A stretch of DNA of 64,000 nucleotides, taken from positions 1 to 64,000 of the forward strand of contig URQQ01000001.1 of NCBI GenBank assembly GCA_900549995.1. The letters run 5' to 3'. Source of the stretch: an uncultured Lachnospiraceae bacterium (lineage in GTDB: Bacteria; Bacillota; Clostridia; Lachnospirales; Lachnospiraceae). Shown piece by piece: positions 8,658-17,021 of the stretch. Both the position numbers and the translations under genes were made by a program. The notes beneath the pieces were generated by a model. The model saw nothing but the letters and a program-made list of their open reading frames with translations, was not told the origin of the DNA and made no database searches. The stretch's first letter is position 1. Every line of letters begins with the position of its first letter.

Positions 8658-10142
8658 TTATTTTACCGCATTTTGTTCTTCATGTAAAGCTGATTTCCCG
8701 TCCAGCTCAAACCAGAATTCCACACCATTGTCAAAGTTTCTGACTCCGTATTTCTGATGGAAGGACTCCATGATCGCTTTGACGATCGACAGTCCGATTC
8801 CGTTACCGCCATACTCTCTGGTATGTGCTTTGTCTACTTTGTAGAACTTGTCCCACAACTTTGCAAGGTCTTCCTGAGGGATCGGATGGCCACTGTTGAA
8901 CACCGTCACCCGAACAATGTCATCTTTTGACAGGACACGGACTTCGATTCTGCGCTCATTGTCCACATGGTGGATCGCATTGGTGAGATAATTGCGGATC
9001 ACCTGCTCTGTTTTGAACTCATCTGCCCACACATAGACCGGACTCTCACCGATAAAATCAATCTTCGCATCCGCCTGCTGGATCAGGATCTCGCAGCTCT
9101 GGATCACACCCTGGATCAGTTTGGACACATCAAAACGTTCAAATGTAACTTCATCATTTCCAAACTCAAGCTGATTCAGCGTCAGAAGATTCTTGACCAT
9201 GAGATTCATCTTGGAAGCTTCATCCATGATCACATCACAATAAAACTCCCTGCTTTCCGGATCATCACTGACGCCTTCTTTCAATCCTTCTGCATATCCC
9301 TGGATTAAAGCAATCGGTGTTTTTAACTCATGAGAAACATTGCCCAGAAATTCATTCCGCATATCTTCCATTTTTTCTTTCTTCTCAATATCCTTCATCA
9401 GCTCATTATTAGCGCGCTTCAGTTCCGAAACTGTCTTCTCCAGACGCTCGGACATAATATTGAAATTATTCCCGAGCGTTCCGATCTCATCTTCTCCGCC
9501 TCCGTTGTACCTTGCGTCAAAATCCAGCTCTGACATCCGTCTGGAAAGGGAAGCAAGCTCTGTGATCGGCTCTGTGATCTTTCTCGCAAACAAAGATACC
9601 AGAATTCCTCCCAACACCAGTGCCGCAATTCCGACATAAACCAGCAGCTTGTTTGCAAGCGCCGTGCTCTCCCAGATACTGTCCAACGGGCTCCTCAGAA
9701 TAAAGATTGCTCCATTAGAATAGGTCCCCCACATTTCCAGATAGTCAATTCCTGCTACCGGATCTCTGATCTTTCGTATTTCATAGTTGTCCGTACTTTT
9801 CAGAAGCTCGCCTTCATCCTGATTCTGATTGAATACATATCCGCGCAGCTGGCTGACAAGCTGTTCCTGATCTCCTCTCGGCGAGAAGATCACCTGATTA
9901 TCCTGTAACACAAGCATGGAGATATTCGTGCGCTCCATCACTTTCCACGCGCGCTCATCTTCCTTATTTCCCTGTGCCAGTGCCGTCCCCACTGTCTTAT
10001 GCACTTCCAGAAGGTCACTCTCCTTATGCATGATGTAGTATGTCTCCAGACACTTGGAATATACAAGAAACATCATGACCAGAATAAAAATGATCAGTCC
10101 GCTGAATACTACGGTCATCTGCCTTTTGATCGAATGTTTCAT
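8658..10142 (-). CDS. Sensor histidine kinase, copy A
   Basis: The 494-residue membrane kinase has a first helix near residues 10-30, an extracytoplasmic sensor domain (about 31-160), a second helix (about 163-185), a HAMP linker, and a HisKA domain with the phosphorylated His in NVSHELKTPIALIQGYAEG near residue 272. The HATPase domain carries NAIHHV, the HPIPQEDLAKLWDKFYKVDK and GGNGIGLSIV boxes. It is translationally coupled to its response regulator by a TAATG overlap at 10142. The sensor part is the most diverged from copy B, suggesting the two kinases answer different signals. Because an ABC ATPase and FtsX permease lie directly upstream, it may sense envelope stress or peptides, as in BceRS-type systems; this is inferred. 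Confidence 0.93.
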   Translation of the reverse strand: MKHSIKRQMTVVFSGLIIFILVMMFLVYSKCLETYYIMHKESDLLEVHKTVGTALAQGNKEDERAWKVMERTNISMLVLQDNQVIFSPRGDQEQLVSQLRGYVFNQNQDEGELLKSTDNYEIRKIRDPVAGIDYLEMWGTYSNGAIFILRSPLDSIWESTALANKLLVYVGIAALVLGGILVSLFARKITEPITELASLSRRMSELDFDARYNGGGEDEIGTLGNNFNIMSERLEKTVSELKRANNELMKDIEKKEKMEDMRNEFLGNVSHELKTPIALIQGYAEGLKEGVSDDPESREFYCDVIMDEASKMNLMVKNLLTLNQLEFGNDEVTFERFDVSKLIQGVIQSCEILIQQADAKIDFIGESPVYVWADEFKTEQVIRNYLTNAIHHVDNERRIEVRVLSKDDIVRVTVFNSGHPIPQEDLAKLWDKFYKVDKAHTREYGGNGIGLSIVKAIMESFHQKYGVRNFDNGVEFWFELDGKSALHEEQNAVK

Positions 10143-10819
10143 TACTCTACCTCAAACTTATACCCCATCCCCCAGATGGTCTTGATATATTCGCCCTTGT
10201 CCCCCAGCTTGCTCCTGAGTTTTTTAACATGGGTATCGATCGTTCTGGCATCCCCGAAATAGTCATAATTCCACACATTATTCAGAATCTTTTCTCTGGA
10301 AAGCGCAATTCCCTGATTCTCCATAAAATATGTCAAGAGCTCAAACTCTTTAAAACTCAGATCTACCGGTGATCCATCACTCATCACTGTATGTGCCGCT
10401 TTGTCCACCACGATTCCGCCTGCTGAAATCTCATCTGCGTTTCCGCTTCCCTGGGTTCTTCGAAGGATTGCTTCTACTCTGGCTACCAGGATCTTCGGAC
10501 TGAACGGCTTGGAAATATATTCATCCACGCCCAGATCAAATCCCTGCAGCTCATCCCGCTCTTCCGATCTTGCCGTCAGCATAATGATCGGCACCTTTGA
10601 ATGCATACGGATCTCCCGGCAAACCTGCCAGCCATCCATCTTCGGCATCATTACATCTAAAATGATCAGCGCGATATCTTTATCCGCATAAAAATAGTCC
10701 ATCGCCTCCATGCCGTCTGCGGCCTCTAACACAGTATATCCCTGCCGCGCAAGAAAGTCCTTTACCAGCTTTCTCATCCTGCTCTCATCATCTACTACTA
10801 AAATTTTCGTCTTGTCCAT
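10142..10819 (-). CDS. OmpR-family response regulator, copy A
   Basis: The 225-residue regulator has a receiver domain (residues 1-120) with acidic pocket DDE near 10-12, phospho-acceptor Asp in ILDVMMPKMDGW near 55, the Thr in MLTARS, and the Lys in YISKPFSP. A winged helix (about 130-225) follows, with the DARTIDTHVKKLRSKL recognition region. The start at 10819 (MDKTKILVVDD) has GAGG about 8 bases upstream and matches copy B exactly in length; the longer in-frame start at 10861 is less likely. The recognition helix is identical in the two copies, so both regulators may bind the same DNA sites. Confidence 0.94.
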   Translation of the reverse strand: MDKTKILVVDDESRMRKLVKDFLARQGYTVLEAADGMEAMDYFYADKDIALIILDVMMPKMDGWQVCREIRMHSKVPIIMLTARSEERDELQGFDLGVDEYISKPFSPKILVARVEAILRRTQGSGNADEISAGGIVVDKAAHTVMSDGSPVDLSFKEFELLTYFMENQGIALSREKILNNVWNYDYFGDARTIDTHVKKLRSKLGDKGEYIKTIWGMGYKFEVE

Positions 10820-10898
10820 CTTTTCCTCACTCCTCATCTTGCCACTCTTTAGCTTCATCATAGCAAAGATTTATGTCCGTACTGTGAAATTTCTGAAT

Positions 10899-13466
10899 TT
10901 ATTCTACACTCTTTAATGACTCCACCATATCGATCTTTTTGAGTTTAAAATACATGACAAGATTTACAAATACAGAAAATGCAAGTGTAATCAGAAAACT
11001 GTATCCATAACTGGACATTTCAATACTACGTCCGAACATCGCGGAATCTACTTCTACTGTCACGATCACAAACCGGTGAAGGATACTTCCGAGAATCATA
11101 CCGGCAACGCCGCCAATCACAGTCAGTATCATATTTTCCCTGTATACATATGCCGATACTTCATTATCATAGAATCCAAGTACCTTCAATGTTGCCAGTT
11201 CTCTTCTTCTCTCTGTAATGTTGATACTGTTAAGGTTATACAATACGACAAATGCCAGAAGCCCTGCCGAAATAACCAGCACTGCCATTACAATATCCAG
11301 ACTTCCAAGCATGTCATCCAGCTGATCTTCGATGGAATCTGTATAGCTGATATTCAGCGCTCCTTCTCCTTTCAAGATATCCTCACCCAAAACCTCCAGC
11401 TGATCTTCATATCCTTCTTTCATCTGGAAATACACACTGTTATACTGCGGTTCTTCCCCATACAGAGACCGGTACATTTCAGGACCCATATACAGATAGT
11501 GCCCGATATAATTTTCGCAGATCTTTCCGACCTTTACTTTGACATCTTCTTTTCCTGTCTGGCAGAGCGTGATCGTATCCCCTTCCTTTACTTCCAGAAG
11601 TTTCGCTGTCTTCTCTGTAAGGATTACCCCCTCCGTCTCCAGATCATACTGCGTATGAGATCTGCGATCACGAAATACTGCCATTTCTTCAAAATCCTGC
11701 AGATCTTCCGGAACATTCAGATATACTTCCTGTTCTTCGTTCCCATGTTTTACCTTCATCTGACCAAGATATCCCACCGCCGTCTTATCTACCTGATCAT
11801 TCCAGTACAGCTCCTGTTCCACATTATTCTGCTCCTGCTTACTGGCGCTGGTATTTAAAATAGTATTGGCATCATAGAGCTGAAGTTCATGATACTGAAG
11901 CTTCGCAATATCAACACTCGAATCCCGCAGGCCAAATCCCACTAAAAGCAGAGCCATACATCCGCCAATTCCAAACACTGTCATAAAAAACCGCTTCTTA
12001 TAACGCAGCAGATTCCGAATCGTCGCCTTCCAGATAAAATTGAACTGACTCCACAAAGATGGAATCTTCTCCAAAAATACTCGTTTTCCCTTTTTCGGGG
12101 CAGGAGGGCGCATCAATTCCGCAGCCTGTTCTCTCAATTCTTTATTGCAAGAGAACCATGTCGCTCCCATCGTACATAACAGAGCCGTCAGTGACGCAGA
12201 AACTCCATAATAAAGGTTATATGGGATCACAACCGTATTCATATGAGGATACATAATTCCATAAGCTGTCACAATGATATAAGGAAGGATTTTTTCTCCA
12301 ACCAGCACACCGAACACACAGCCTCCCACTGTCGCCCAGAATGCATATCCCAAATATTTTCCGGCAATGGAGCGCCTGGAATATCCCAGCGCTTTGAGTG
12401 TTCCGATCTGAGTCCTCTGCTCTTCCACCATACGCGTCATAGAAGTCAGACTGATCAACGCCGCAACTAAAAAGAATAAAACAGGAAATACTCTCCCGAT
12501 GGCCCGCATTCGGTCGGCATTCTCTCCGTAGCCACTGTACTCTGTCAGATCTTCCCTGTCATTTACATACCACTTTCCCTGTTCCAGGCTTGTCTTTTGC
12601 TGCTCGATCTGCTGTTGGATCTGAGGTGCTGCAATTTCCATCGCCTCCGGCGGAACTTCTGCCAGTAATTCTGCCTGCTTCTGATCCATCTGCTGCATCA
12701 GCTCTTCCCGACGGATATCCTCACGCTCCGACTGGATCGCTTCCACTTTCTTTTTCGTCTCATCCACCAGATTATCATACTCTTTTGTAAAAGCAGTCTC
12801 TTCTTTTGCGCCTTTCACCTGAATCGAAATTTCTGTATACGCATCCATCTGAAAGCTTTCCGGAAGTACCGATACAAACCCGCTGACACTTCCGTTTCCG
12901 ATCATACTGCTTCCTCTGGAAAAGGAAATGTACTCCGGACTGCTCACACTTCCCACGATCTGAAAGGTGCTCTGTGTCAGTTCTTCTGTCACTTCTGTAT
13001 CCTCATCCTTCAGAAATGTGATTTTATCTCCGATCTGATATCCGCTGGATGCCAGAAAATCTGCATCTGCCACGCACTCGTCCGCTTTCTCGGGCATACG
13101 CCCCTTTTCTGCCTTCAGCTCATTTATCCCATCCTGAAAGGAAAAAATATGTACGACCTTCTGACTGCCGTCCACATCACACAAGGCATCCATGGAATAG
13201 ACAGGCTGTGCCTGTTCCACTCCCTTGATCTCCCGTATCGCCTGCAAGTCATCCGCTGTCAGCCCCATCGTACTGATTACCTGCAGATCCATCAGCTTAC
13301 TTTGGTCAAAATACACGTCTCCCGATAAGCGCATATCCGGTTCCGCTGCCCGGATTCCCGAAAAAAACGCAGTTCCTATGGCAACAATGAAAAAAATGGA
13401 GAGAAATCTTCCGAAGCTCTTTCGTATTTCCATATAAAAATCTTTTCGCAGTGCTTTTTTTCTCAT
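10899..13466 (-). CDS. Large FtsX-family ABC permease
   Basis: The 855-residue protein has two FtsX modules: a first helix (about 18-38), a large extracytoplasmic region (about 40-325), three helices near 330-440, a fourth helix near 485-510, a second extracytoplasmic region, and three helices near 730-840. The first outer region includes a Glu/Gln-rich coiled coil near residues 215-290 (with EELMQQMDQKQAELLAEV). Such 800-plus residue permeases are common in Firmicutes and act with a LolD/MacB-type ATPase in envelope or antimicrobial-peptide responses. The ATPase gene is 9 bases upstream. It lies between that ATPase and a two-component system, supporting a regulated export or resistance role. 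Substrate unknown. Confidence 0.88.
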   Translation of the reverse strand: MRKKALRKDFYMEIRKSFGRFLSIFFIVAIGTAFFSGIRAAEPDMRLSGDVYFDQSKLMDLQVISTMGLTADDLQAIREIKGVEQAQPVYSMDALCDVDGSQKVVHIFSFQDGINELKAEKGRMPEKADECVADADFLASSGYQIGDKITFLKDEDTEVTEELTQSTFQIVGSVSSPEYISFSRGSSMIGNGSVSGFVSVLPESFQMDAYTEISIQVKGAKEETAFTKEYDNLVDETKKKVEAIQSEREDIRREELMQQMDQKQAELLAEVPPEAMEIAAPQIQQQIEQQKTSLEQGKWYVNDREDLTEYSGYGENADRMRAIGRVFPVLFFLVAALISLTSMTRMVEEQRTQIGTLKALGYSRRSIAGKYLGYAFWATVGGCVFGVLVGEKILPYIIVTAYGIMYPHMNTVVIPYNLYYGVSASLTALLCTMGATWFSCNKELREQAAELMRPPAPKKGKRVFLEKIPSLWSQFNFIWKATIRNLLRYKKRFFMTVFGIGGCMALLLVGFGLRDSSVDIAKLQYHELQLYDANTILNTSASKQEQNNVEQELYWNDQVDKTAVGYLGQMKVKHGNEEQEVYLNVPEDLQDFEEMAVFRDRRSHTQYDLETEGVILTEKTAKLLEVKEGDTITLCQTGKEDVKVKVGKICENYIGHYLYMGPEMYRSLYGEEPQYNSVYFQMKEGYEDQLEVLGEDILKGEGALNISYTDSIEDQLDDMLGSLDIVMAVLVISAGLLAFVVLYNLNSINITERRRELATLKVLGFYDNEVSAYVYRENMILTVIGGVAGMILGSILHRFVIVTVEVDSAMFGRSIEMSSYGYSFLITLAFSVFVNLVMYFKLKKIDMVESLKSVE

Positions 13467-13475
13467 CTCATCCCC

Positions 13476-14180
13476 CTACCACTCAATCTCATCTATGGAT
13501 ATCGGATTCTCGTTTACTTTCATACTGGATACTTTTCCGTTTTTGATCTTGATCAGACGATCGGCCATCGGTGCCAGTGCCGAGTTATGTGTGATCACGA
13601 TCACGGTCATTCCCTTTTCCCTGCACATCTCCTGCAAAAGCTTCAGGATCGCCTTTCCGGTATTATAATCCAGCGCTCCGGTCGGCTCATCACACAGAAG
13701 AAGCTTTGGATTTTTAGCCAGAGCTCTTGCGATAGAAACTCTCTGCTGCTCTCCCCCGGAAAGCTGTGCCGGGAAATTGTCCATTCGCTCCTCCAGTCCG
13801 ACTTCTTTTAATACTGCTCTTGCATCCAGCGGATTTCGGCAGATCTGAAGCGCCATCTCTACATTCTCCAGAGCAGTCAGATTCGGGATCAGATTATAAA
13901 ACTGGAACACAAACCCGATATCATCCCGCCGGTATCCCGTCAGCTGCCTCTCACTGTACTTTGTAATATCCTGACCGTCCACTGTGATCCGACCGCCACT
14001 GGCGGTGTCCATCCCGCCAAGTATATTCAAAACCGTCGTCTTTCCTGCCCCACTTGGGCCTACGATCACTACAAATTCACCTTTTTGTATCGAGAAATCG
14101 ATTCCGTCTACTGCCCGGATTTCTACTTCTCCCATATGATAAATTTTTGTAATATTTTCCAACTTTACAAATGTATCCAT
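13476..14180 (-). CDS. ABC transporter ATP-binding protein for the large FtsX permease
   Basis: The 234-residue ATPase has Walker A GPSGAGKTTVLN near residue 41, Q-loop FQFYNLIPNL, signature LSGGEQQRVSIARAL, Walker B LLLCDEPTGALD and H-loop VITHNS. PTGALD and the FYNLIPNL Q-loop are typical of the MacB/BceA-like branch that pairs with FtsX permeases. It is 9 bases from the permease start, so the two are one unit. The terminator at 14225-14255 separates it from the upstream propeller-like gene, so a promoter for the pair should lie in 14181-14224; no clear one was made out. Confidence 0.92.
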   Translation of the reverse strand: MDTFVKLENITKIYHMGEVEIRAVDGIDFSIQKGEFVVIVGPSGAGKTTVLNILGGMDTASGGRITVDGQDITKYSERQLTGYRRDDIGFVFQFYNLIPNLTALENVEMALQICRNPLDARAVLKEVGLEERMDNFPAQLSGGEQQRVSIARALAKNPKLLLCDEPTGALDYNTGKAILKLLQEMCREKGMTVIVITHNSALAPMADRLIKIKNGKVSSMKVNENPISIDEIEW

Positions 14181-14224
14181 ACATTACCCATCCTTTCCGC
14201 TTTATTATAGCATGAGGCAAAAAA

Positions 14225-14255
14225 AGAAACAGTTCTTTTTTTATGAACTGTTTCT
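14225..14255 (-). terminator. Rho-independent terminator
   Basis: The 11-base perfect arms AGAAACAGTTC and GAACTGTTTCT enclose 9 bases, followed on the minus strand by a run of seven T. It ends the phospholipase-like and propeller-like transcript just past the stop at 14262. Confidence 0.85.
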
Positions 14256-14261
14256 GAAAAT

Positions 14262-15578
14262 TCAATAAATTTCGTCTATATTCCACTCGTCGTTGTGCCA
14301 TTTGATCCGCGCTCTGCGGCGTTTTTCCGCTTCCAGTTTGCGCTTTCGGATCCGCCGTATCTGCAGGACTCTTAAGTAAAAAACAAAGCCCGCTGACAAA
14401 AGTACCACTCCGACACAAACAGGCAGTATGATCTTCCACATTGCCAGTTTCTTTTTATAAACGATAGAAATCGTATGTGCCCCCTGTACGGATTTCAAAG
14501 TATATTTGCTTTGATACTTTTCCAGATCAATCTCTTTTTTATCAATCTTGACGGAAGCGATCCTGCATCCTTCTTTCTCCGGATACTCTGCATCAAATGC
14601 TTCTCCGCGCAGCACTGTTTTCCTGGAAACTGACGGCTTGTCCTCCCCAACCTGAACCTTTACTTCAACCTCATACTGGTAAGGCACTTCCATCCTGTAC
14701 AATCTGACCTTCTTTGTCCCGTCAGATAATGTGACATTCACAACTGCCAGAAAGACTCCCGGATCCAACTCACAGATCGATTCCGGCTCATCACTGGTGA
14801 CATGATCCTCAAACTGAAAATCCAGCTTTTCATAATACAGCAGTTTCTTTTCAGAAAGAGAGTATACATTCAGAAAATCACCATTTCCTGAAAACAGTGT
14901 CAGAGGAAAATTCAAAACATAATCTTCTGTCACACACAGGTCCTGATAATTTCCATCCCCTGCATAACCGCCCAGATCTCCCAGATCTTCTGTGACCTGG
15001 AACTCATTATTTAAAATCTTAAACTGATATCCTCCATCTGCATTTGTCTGGATCACATACCTGTCATTTGCCGAATCATAACCGATTCCCAGGATATTAT
15101 AGGAATCGGTCACTTTCACCTTGCGCTTGAATTTCAGTGTATCTGCATCCATGATAAAAAGACATCCTCTGTTTTCCTTCTGATAACTGGTATAAAGACT
15201 GACCGCGATCTCATTGGTATTCGGATTATATGCCATTCCATTGGCATGTTCATAATCTGTCTCCTGTACCTGCATTGCAAGGGAATACTGCTCTACCGGA
15301 TTGCCGTTTTTGTCCTTGTCATTGCGGTAGTATGCCTTTACAATATCCGGCTGTCCACTTCCATCCAGCACGTTTTCCAGACAAACGATGTAATCGTCTG
15401 TCGCACATATGGACTGTACGACTCCATGTTCTGTTTCGATCGGCTCTTCCTTCACCATCTTCCAGGACAGATTTTGAAACGCCTGCGGCGATGCAATCTG
15501 AGCTTGTACTGTAAACGGGCAGAGCACAGACAACAGCAGTCCTGTCAGAATGCCAAACGTCCATGCCTTCTTTCTCAC
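14262..15578 (-). CDS. Secreted, membrane-anchored beta-propeller-like protein of unknown function
   Basis: No named family was recognised. The 438-residue product has a signal peptide (ending near TVQAQ), a long beta-rich region with repeated strand patterns (for example NGMAYNPNTNEIAVSL and GIGYDSANDRYVIQT) like NHL/YncE-type propellers, a small beta domain near 310-385, one membrane helix near 390-412 and a short, very basic cytoplasmic tail. It would face outwards. The GTG start at 15578 is preferred to a GTG 18 bases upstream because GGGAGG is better spaced and it then overlaps the upstream stop by GTGA, the classic coupling arrangement. Its role may be tied to that of the phospholipase-like protein. 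Confidence 0.6.
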   Translation of the reverse strand: MRKKAWTFGILTGLLLSVLCPFTVQAQIASPQAFQNLSWKMVKEEPIETEHGVVQSICATDDYIVCLENVLDGSGQPDIVKAYYRNDKDKNGNPVEQYSLAMQVQETDYEHANGMAYNPNTNEIAVSLYTSYQKENRGCLFIMDADTLKFKRKVKVTDSYNILGIGYDSANDRYVIQTNADGGYQFKILNNEFQVTEDLGDLGGYAGDGNYQDLCVTEDYVLNFPLTLFSGNGDFLNVYSLSEKKLLYYEKLDFQFEDHVTSDEPESICELDPGVFLAVVNVTLSDGTKKVRLYRMEVPYQYEVEVKVQVGEDKPSVSRKTVLRGEAFDAEYPEKEGCRIASVKIDKKEIDLEKYQSKYTLKSVQGAHTISIVYKKKLAMWKIILPVCVGVVLLSAGFVFYLRVLQIRRIRKRKLEAEKRRRARIKWHNDEWNIDEIY

Positions 15579-16396
15579 AGCACCAGTTCCTCCCACTTGT
15601 CCCCTGCCCCGAACGTGCAGTGAAACCGTTTCGGAAGATCACCGGTTCCAAGCAGATAATTCTGATACTTCATGATCAAATCTACTGCCACAGGGATTGC
15701 ACCCTCATACAATTTATTCAATAACAGACAGTATTCCCTGCATTTTGGATTCGGTTCTTCACTCATCACCAGCCCATGGAACTTGTCATACTGTCCTGCT
15801 GTCTTCATTGCTCCGAACAACAGGTTTCTCTTTGTTTTTCCCGGTGCATACAACGCTTTATGGCACAACTGCATCCCTTTCAGTGCTTTTCTCACCTGCT
15901 GGGCAGTCACATGATCAAAAAACGGCGCGACTACCTTTGCATTTTTCTCAGTAGCATGGATATGCTCCGTCTGCCTGTAAGTCAAAGGATCAAATTTGTC
16001 CTCTGTCAGCAGATAACGATCAAACTCCATCTCAATCTCTGAATGACCGATTCCACTTTTCTGGATCATCTTCTCTACGTAAGGATGACATTCACTGTCC
16101 AGCGCAAAATGACAGATAAAACCATAGATATAAGCCCTGCTCATGGTTTTGTCATCTGCATCGGCAATTACCTTTTTCGCCTTCTCAAAAAACAAATCCG
16201 CCATCTGCTTATGCATTCCATATCCCTGTCCGCTCACAGAATTGGGAATCAGCGCTCTATAATAAAACAAAATATCCGGTCCGTGCAGACCGATATCAAA
16301 TAATTCTCTGTTTGTCTCCATTGCCGTCCGGATTCTTCTCGGAAGTGCATCCAGAACATCTTTTCCAAATCGATAATGTGTATACGTTGTCGGCAT
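15575..16396 (-). CDS. Zinc-dependent phospholipase C family protein
   Basis: The 273-residue protein fits the zinc-dependent PLC/S1-P1 nuclease-like fold common in Clostridia. It has MPTTYTHYRFGKDVLDALP at the start, GLHGPDILFYYRA, and FICHFALDSECHPYVE, which supply His and Asp ligands for zinc. No signal peptide is visible, so it may be cytoplasmic, unlike secreted alpha-toxins; many such Clostridia homologues are uncharacterised. The ATG at 16396 follows AAAGGGGAG; an in-frame start about 100 bases upstream is unlikely. It is the first gene of a two-gene transcript. Confidence 0.78.
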   Translation of the reverse strand: MPTTYTHYRFGKDVLDALPRRIRTAMETNRELFDIGLHGPDILFYYRALIPNSVSGQGYGMHKQMADLFFEKAKKVIADADDKTMSRAYIYGFICHFALDSECHPYVEKMIQKSGIGHSEIEMEFDRYLLTEDKFDPLTYRQTEHIHATEKNAKVVAPFFDHVTAQQVRKALKGMQLCHKALYAPGKTKRNLLFGAMKTAGQYDKFHGLVMSEEPNPKCREYCLLLNKLYEGAIPVAVDLIMKYQNYLLGTGDLPKRFHCTFGAGDKWEELVL

Positions 16397-16517
16397 ATGG
16401 TCTCCCCTTTCTTCAATCAAAACTCCCGCTACTTTTGTTTTTTCAAAACCTATTTTATATCTTATCACAATTTTCCAGAAAATAAACGAAAAATCCAAAT
16501 CTGTTACAAGTTTCCCC

Positions 16518-16547
16518 TTGACTTTTTATCAGATTCTCCTATATTAT
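16518..16547 (+). promoter_or_regulatory. Promoter of ssrA
   Basis: A -35 TTGACT (16518-16523) and -10 TATTAT (16542-16547), 18 bases apart, lie about 30 bases before the mature tmRNA 5' end, consistent with a short processed leader. Confidence 0.75.
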
Positions 16548-16577
16548 AAGTAGAACGGTGATAAACCGTCTGATTCA

Positions 16578-16917
16578 GGGCTTGTACTGGTTTCGACAGG
16601 GGTCTTGAAGATGGAGAAGCTATCCGCAGGCAGATGCGTCAAATCGCAAACTTAAAATTAAACGCAGACGAAAATTACGCGTTAGCAGCCTAGTTGCTGC
16701 TTGTCAGCCTCAGGGCACTCACACCTTGAGAATCTGGCATCGACTTTTGTGAGAAACGATGGCAGCAAAGCTTTGAGCTGTCAGGCGTATCATGAAGCTA
16801 CCGAAGCTGTAAGGATGTCCGTTTTCGTGCAGTCGGGGGAATCAAAAAGAACTGACTATGATAGTAGAAGTACATGGGATAGGCTTTTGGACGCGGGTTC
16901 GATTCCCGCCAGGTCCA
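16578..16917 (+). ncRNA. ssrA: Transfer-messenger RNA
   Basis: The tRNA-like ends pair: 5' GGGCTTG (16578-16584) with 3' CAGGTCC, after a T arm GCGGGTTCGATTCCCGC (16893-16909). The CCA end is not encoded. The 5' part carries the conserved CTGGTTTCGACAGGG-type start. The tag frame opens with GCA at 16646 and stops with TAG at 16691-16693, giving ANLKLNADENYALAA, whose ALAA end is the usual protease signal. It rescues stalled ribosomes with SmpB, whose gene is not in the window. Its own promoter and a strong terminator make it a single-gene unit. Confidence 0.97.
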
Positions 16918-16956
16918 TTTTTTGCAGGCGGCCGCAGACGGCACTGCCTGATGATA

Positions 16957-17003
16957 AAAGAACGCATGAAAAACAGGATTTTTCTGTTTTTCATGCGTTC
17001 TTT
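16957..17003. terminator. Strong bidirectional terminator after ssrA
   Basis: The 20-base arms at 16957-16976 and 16984-17003 are perfect complements with a 7-base loop. It lies between ssrA and the convergent hybrid kinase gene and can end both transcripts. Confidence 0.88.
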
Positions 17004-17021
17004 GTTTCATACATTCATCGT

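Larger units (their letters stand above)
6484..10819 (-). repeat. Paralogous block A (regulator-kinase-hisH-hisF-ung)
   Basis: Five consecutive minus-strand genes match, gene for gene and in the same order, the plus-strand block at 21557-25941. The protein pairs are roughly four-fifths identical by eye, highest in the response regulator and HisF and lowest in the kinase sensor domain. Intergenic sequence is not conserved. The two copies form a large inverted repeat of diverged paralogues. Confidence 0.9.

Noticed and set aside
16578..16917. Genomic island inserted at ssrA
   Set aside because: No integrase gene and no repeat of the tmRNA 3' end was seen nearby, and ssrA has its own intact terminator.
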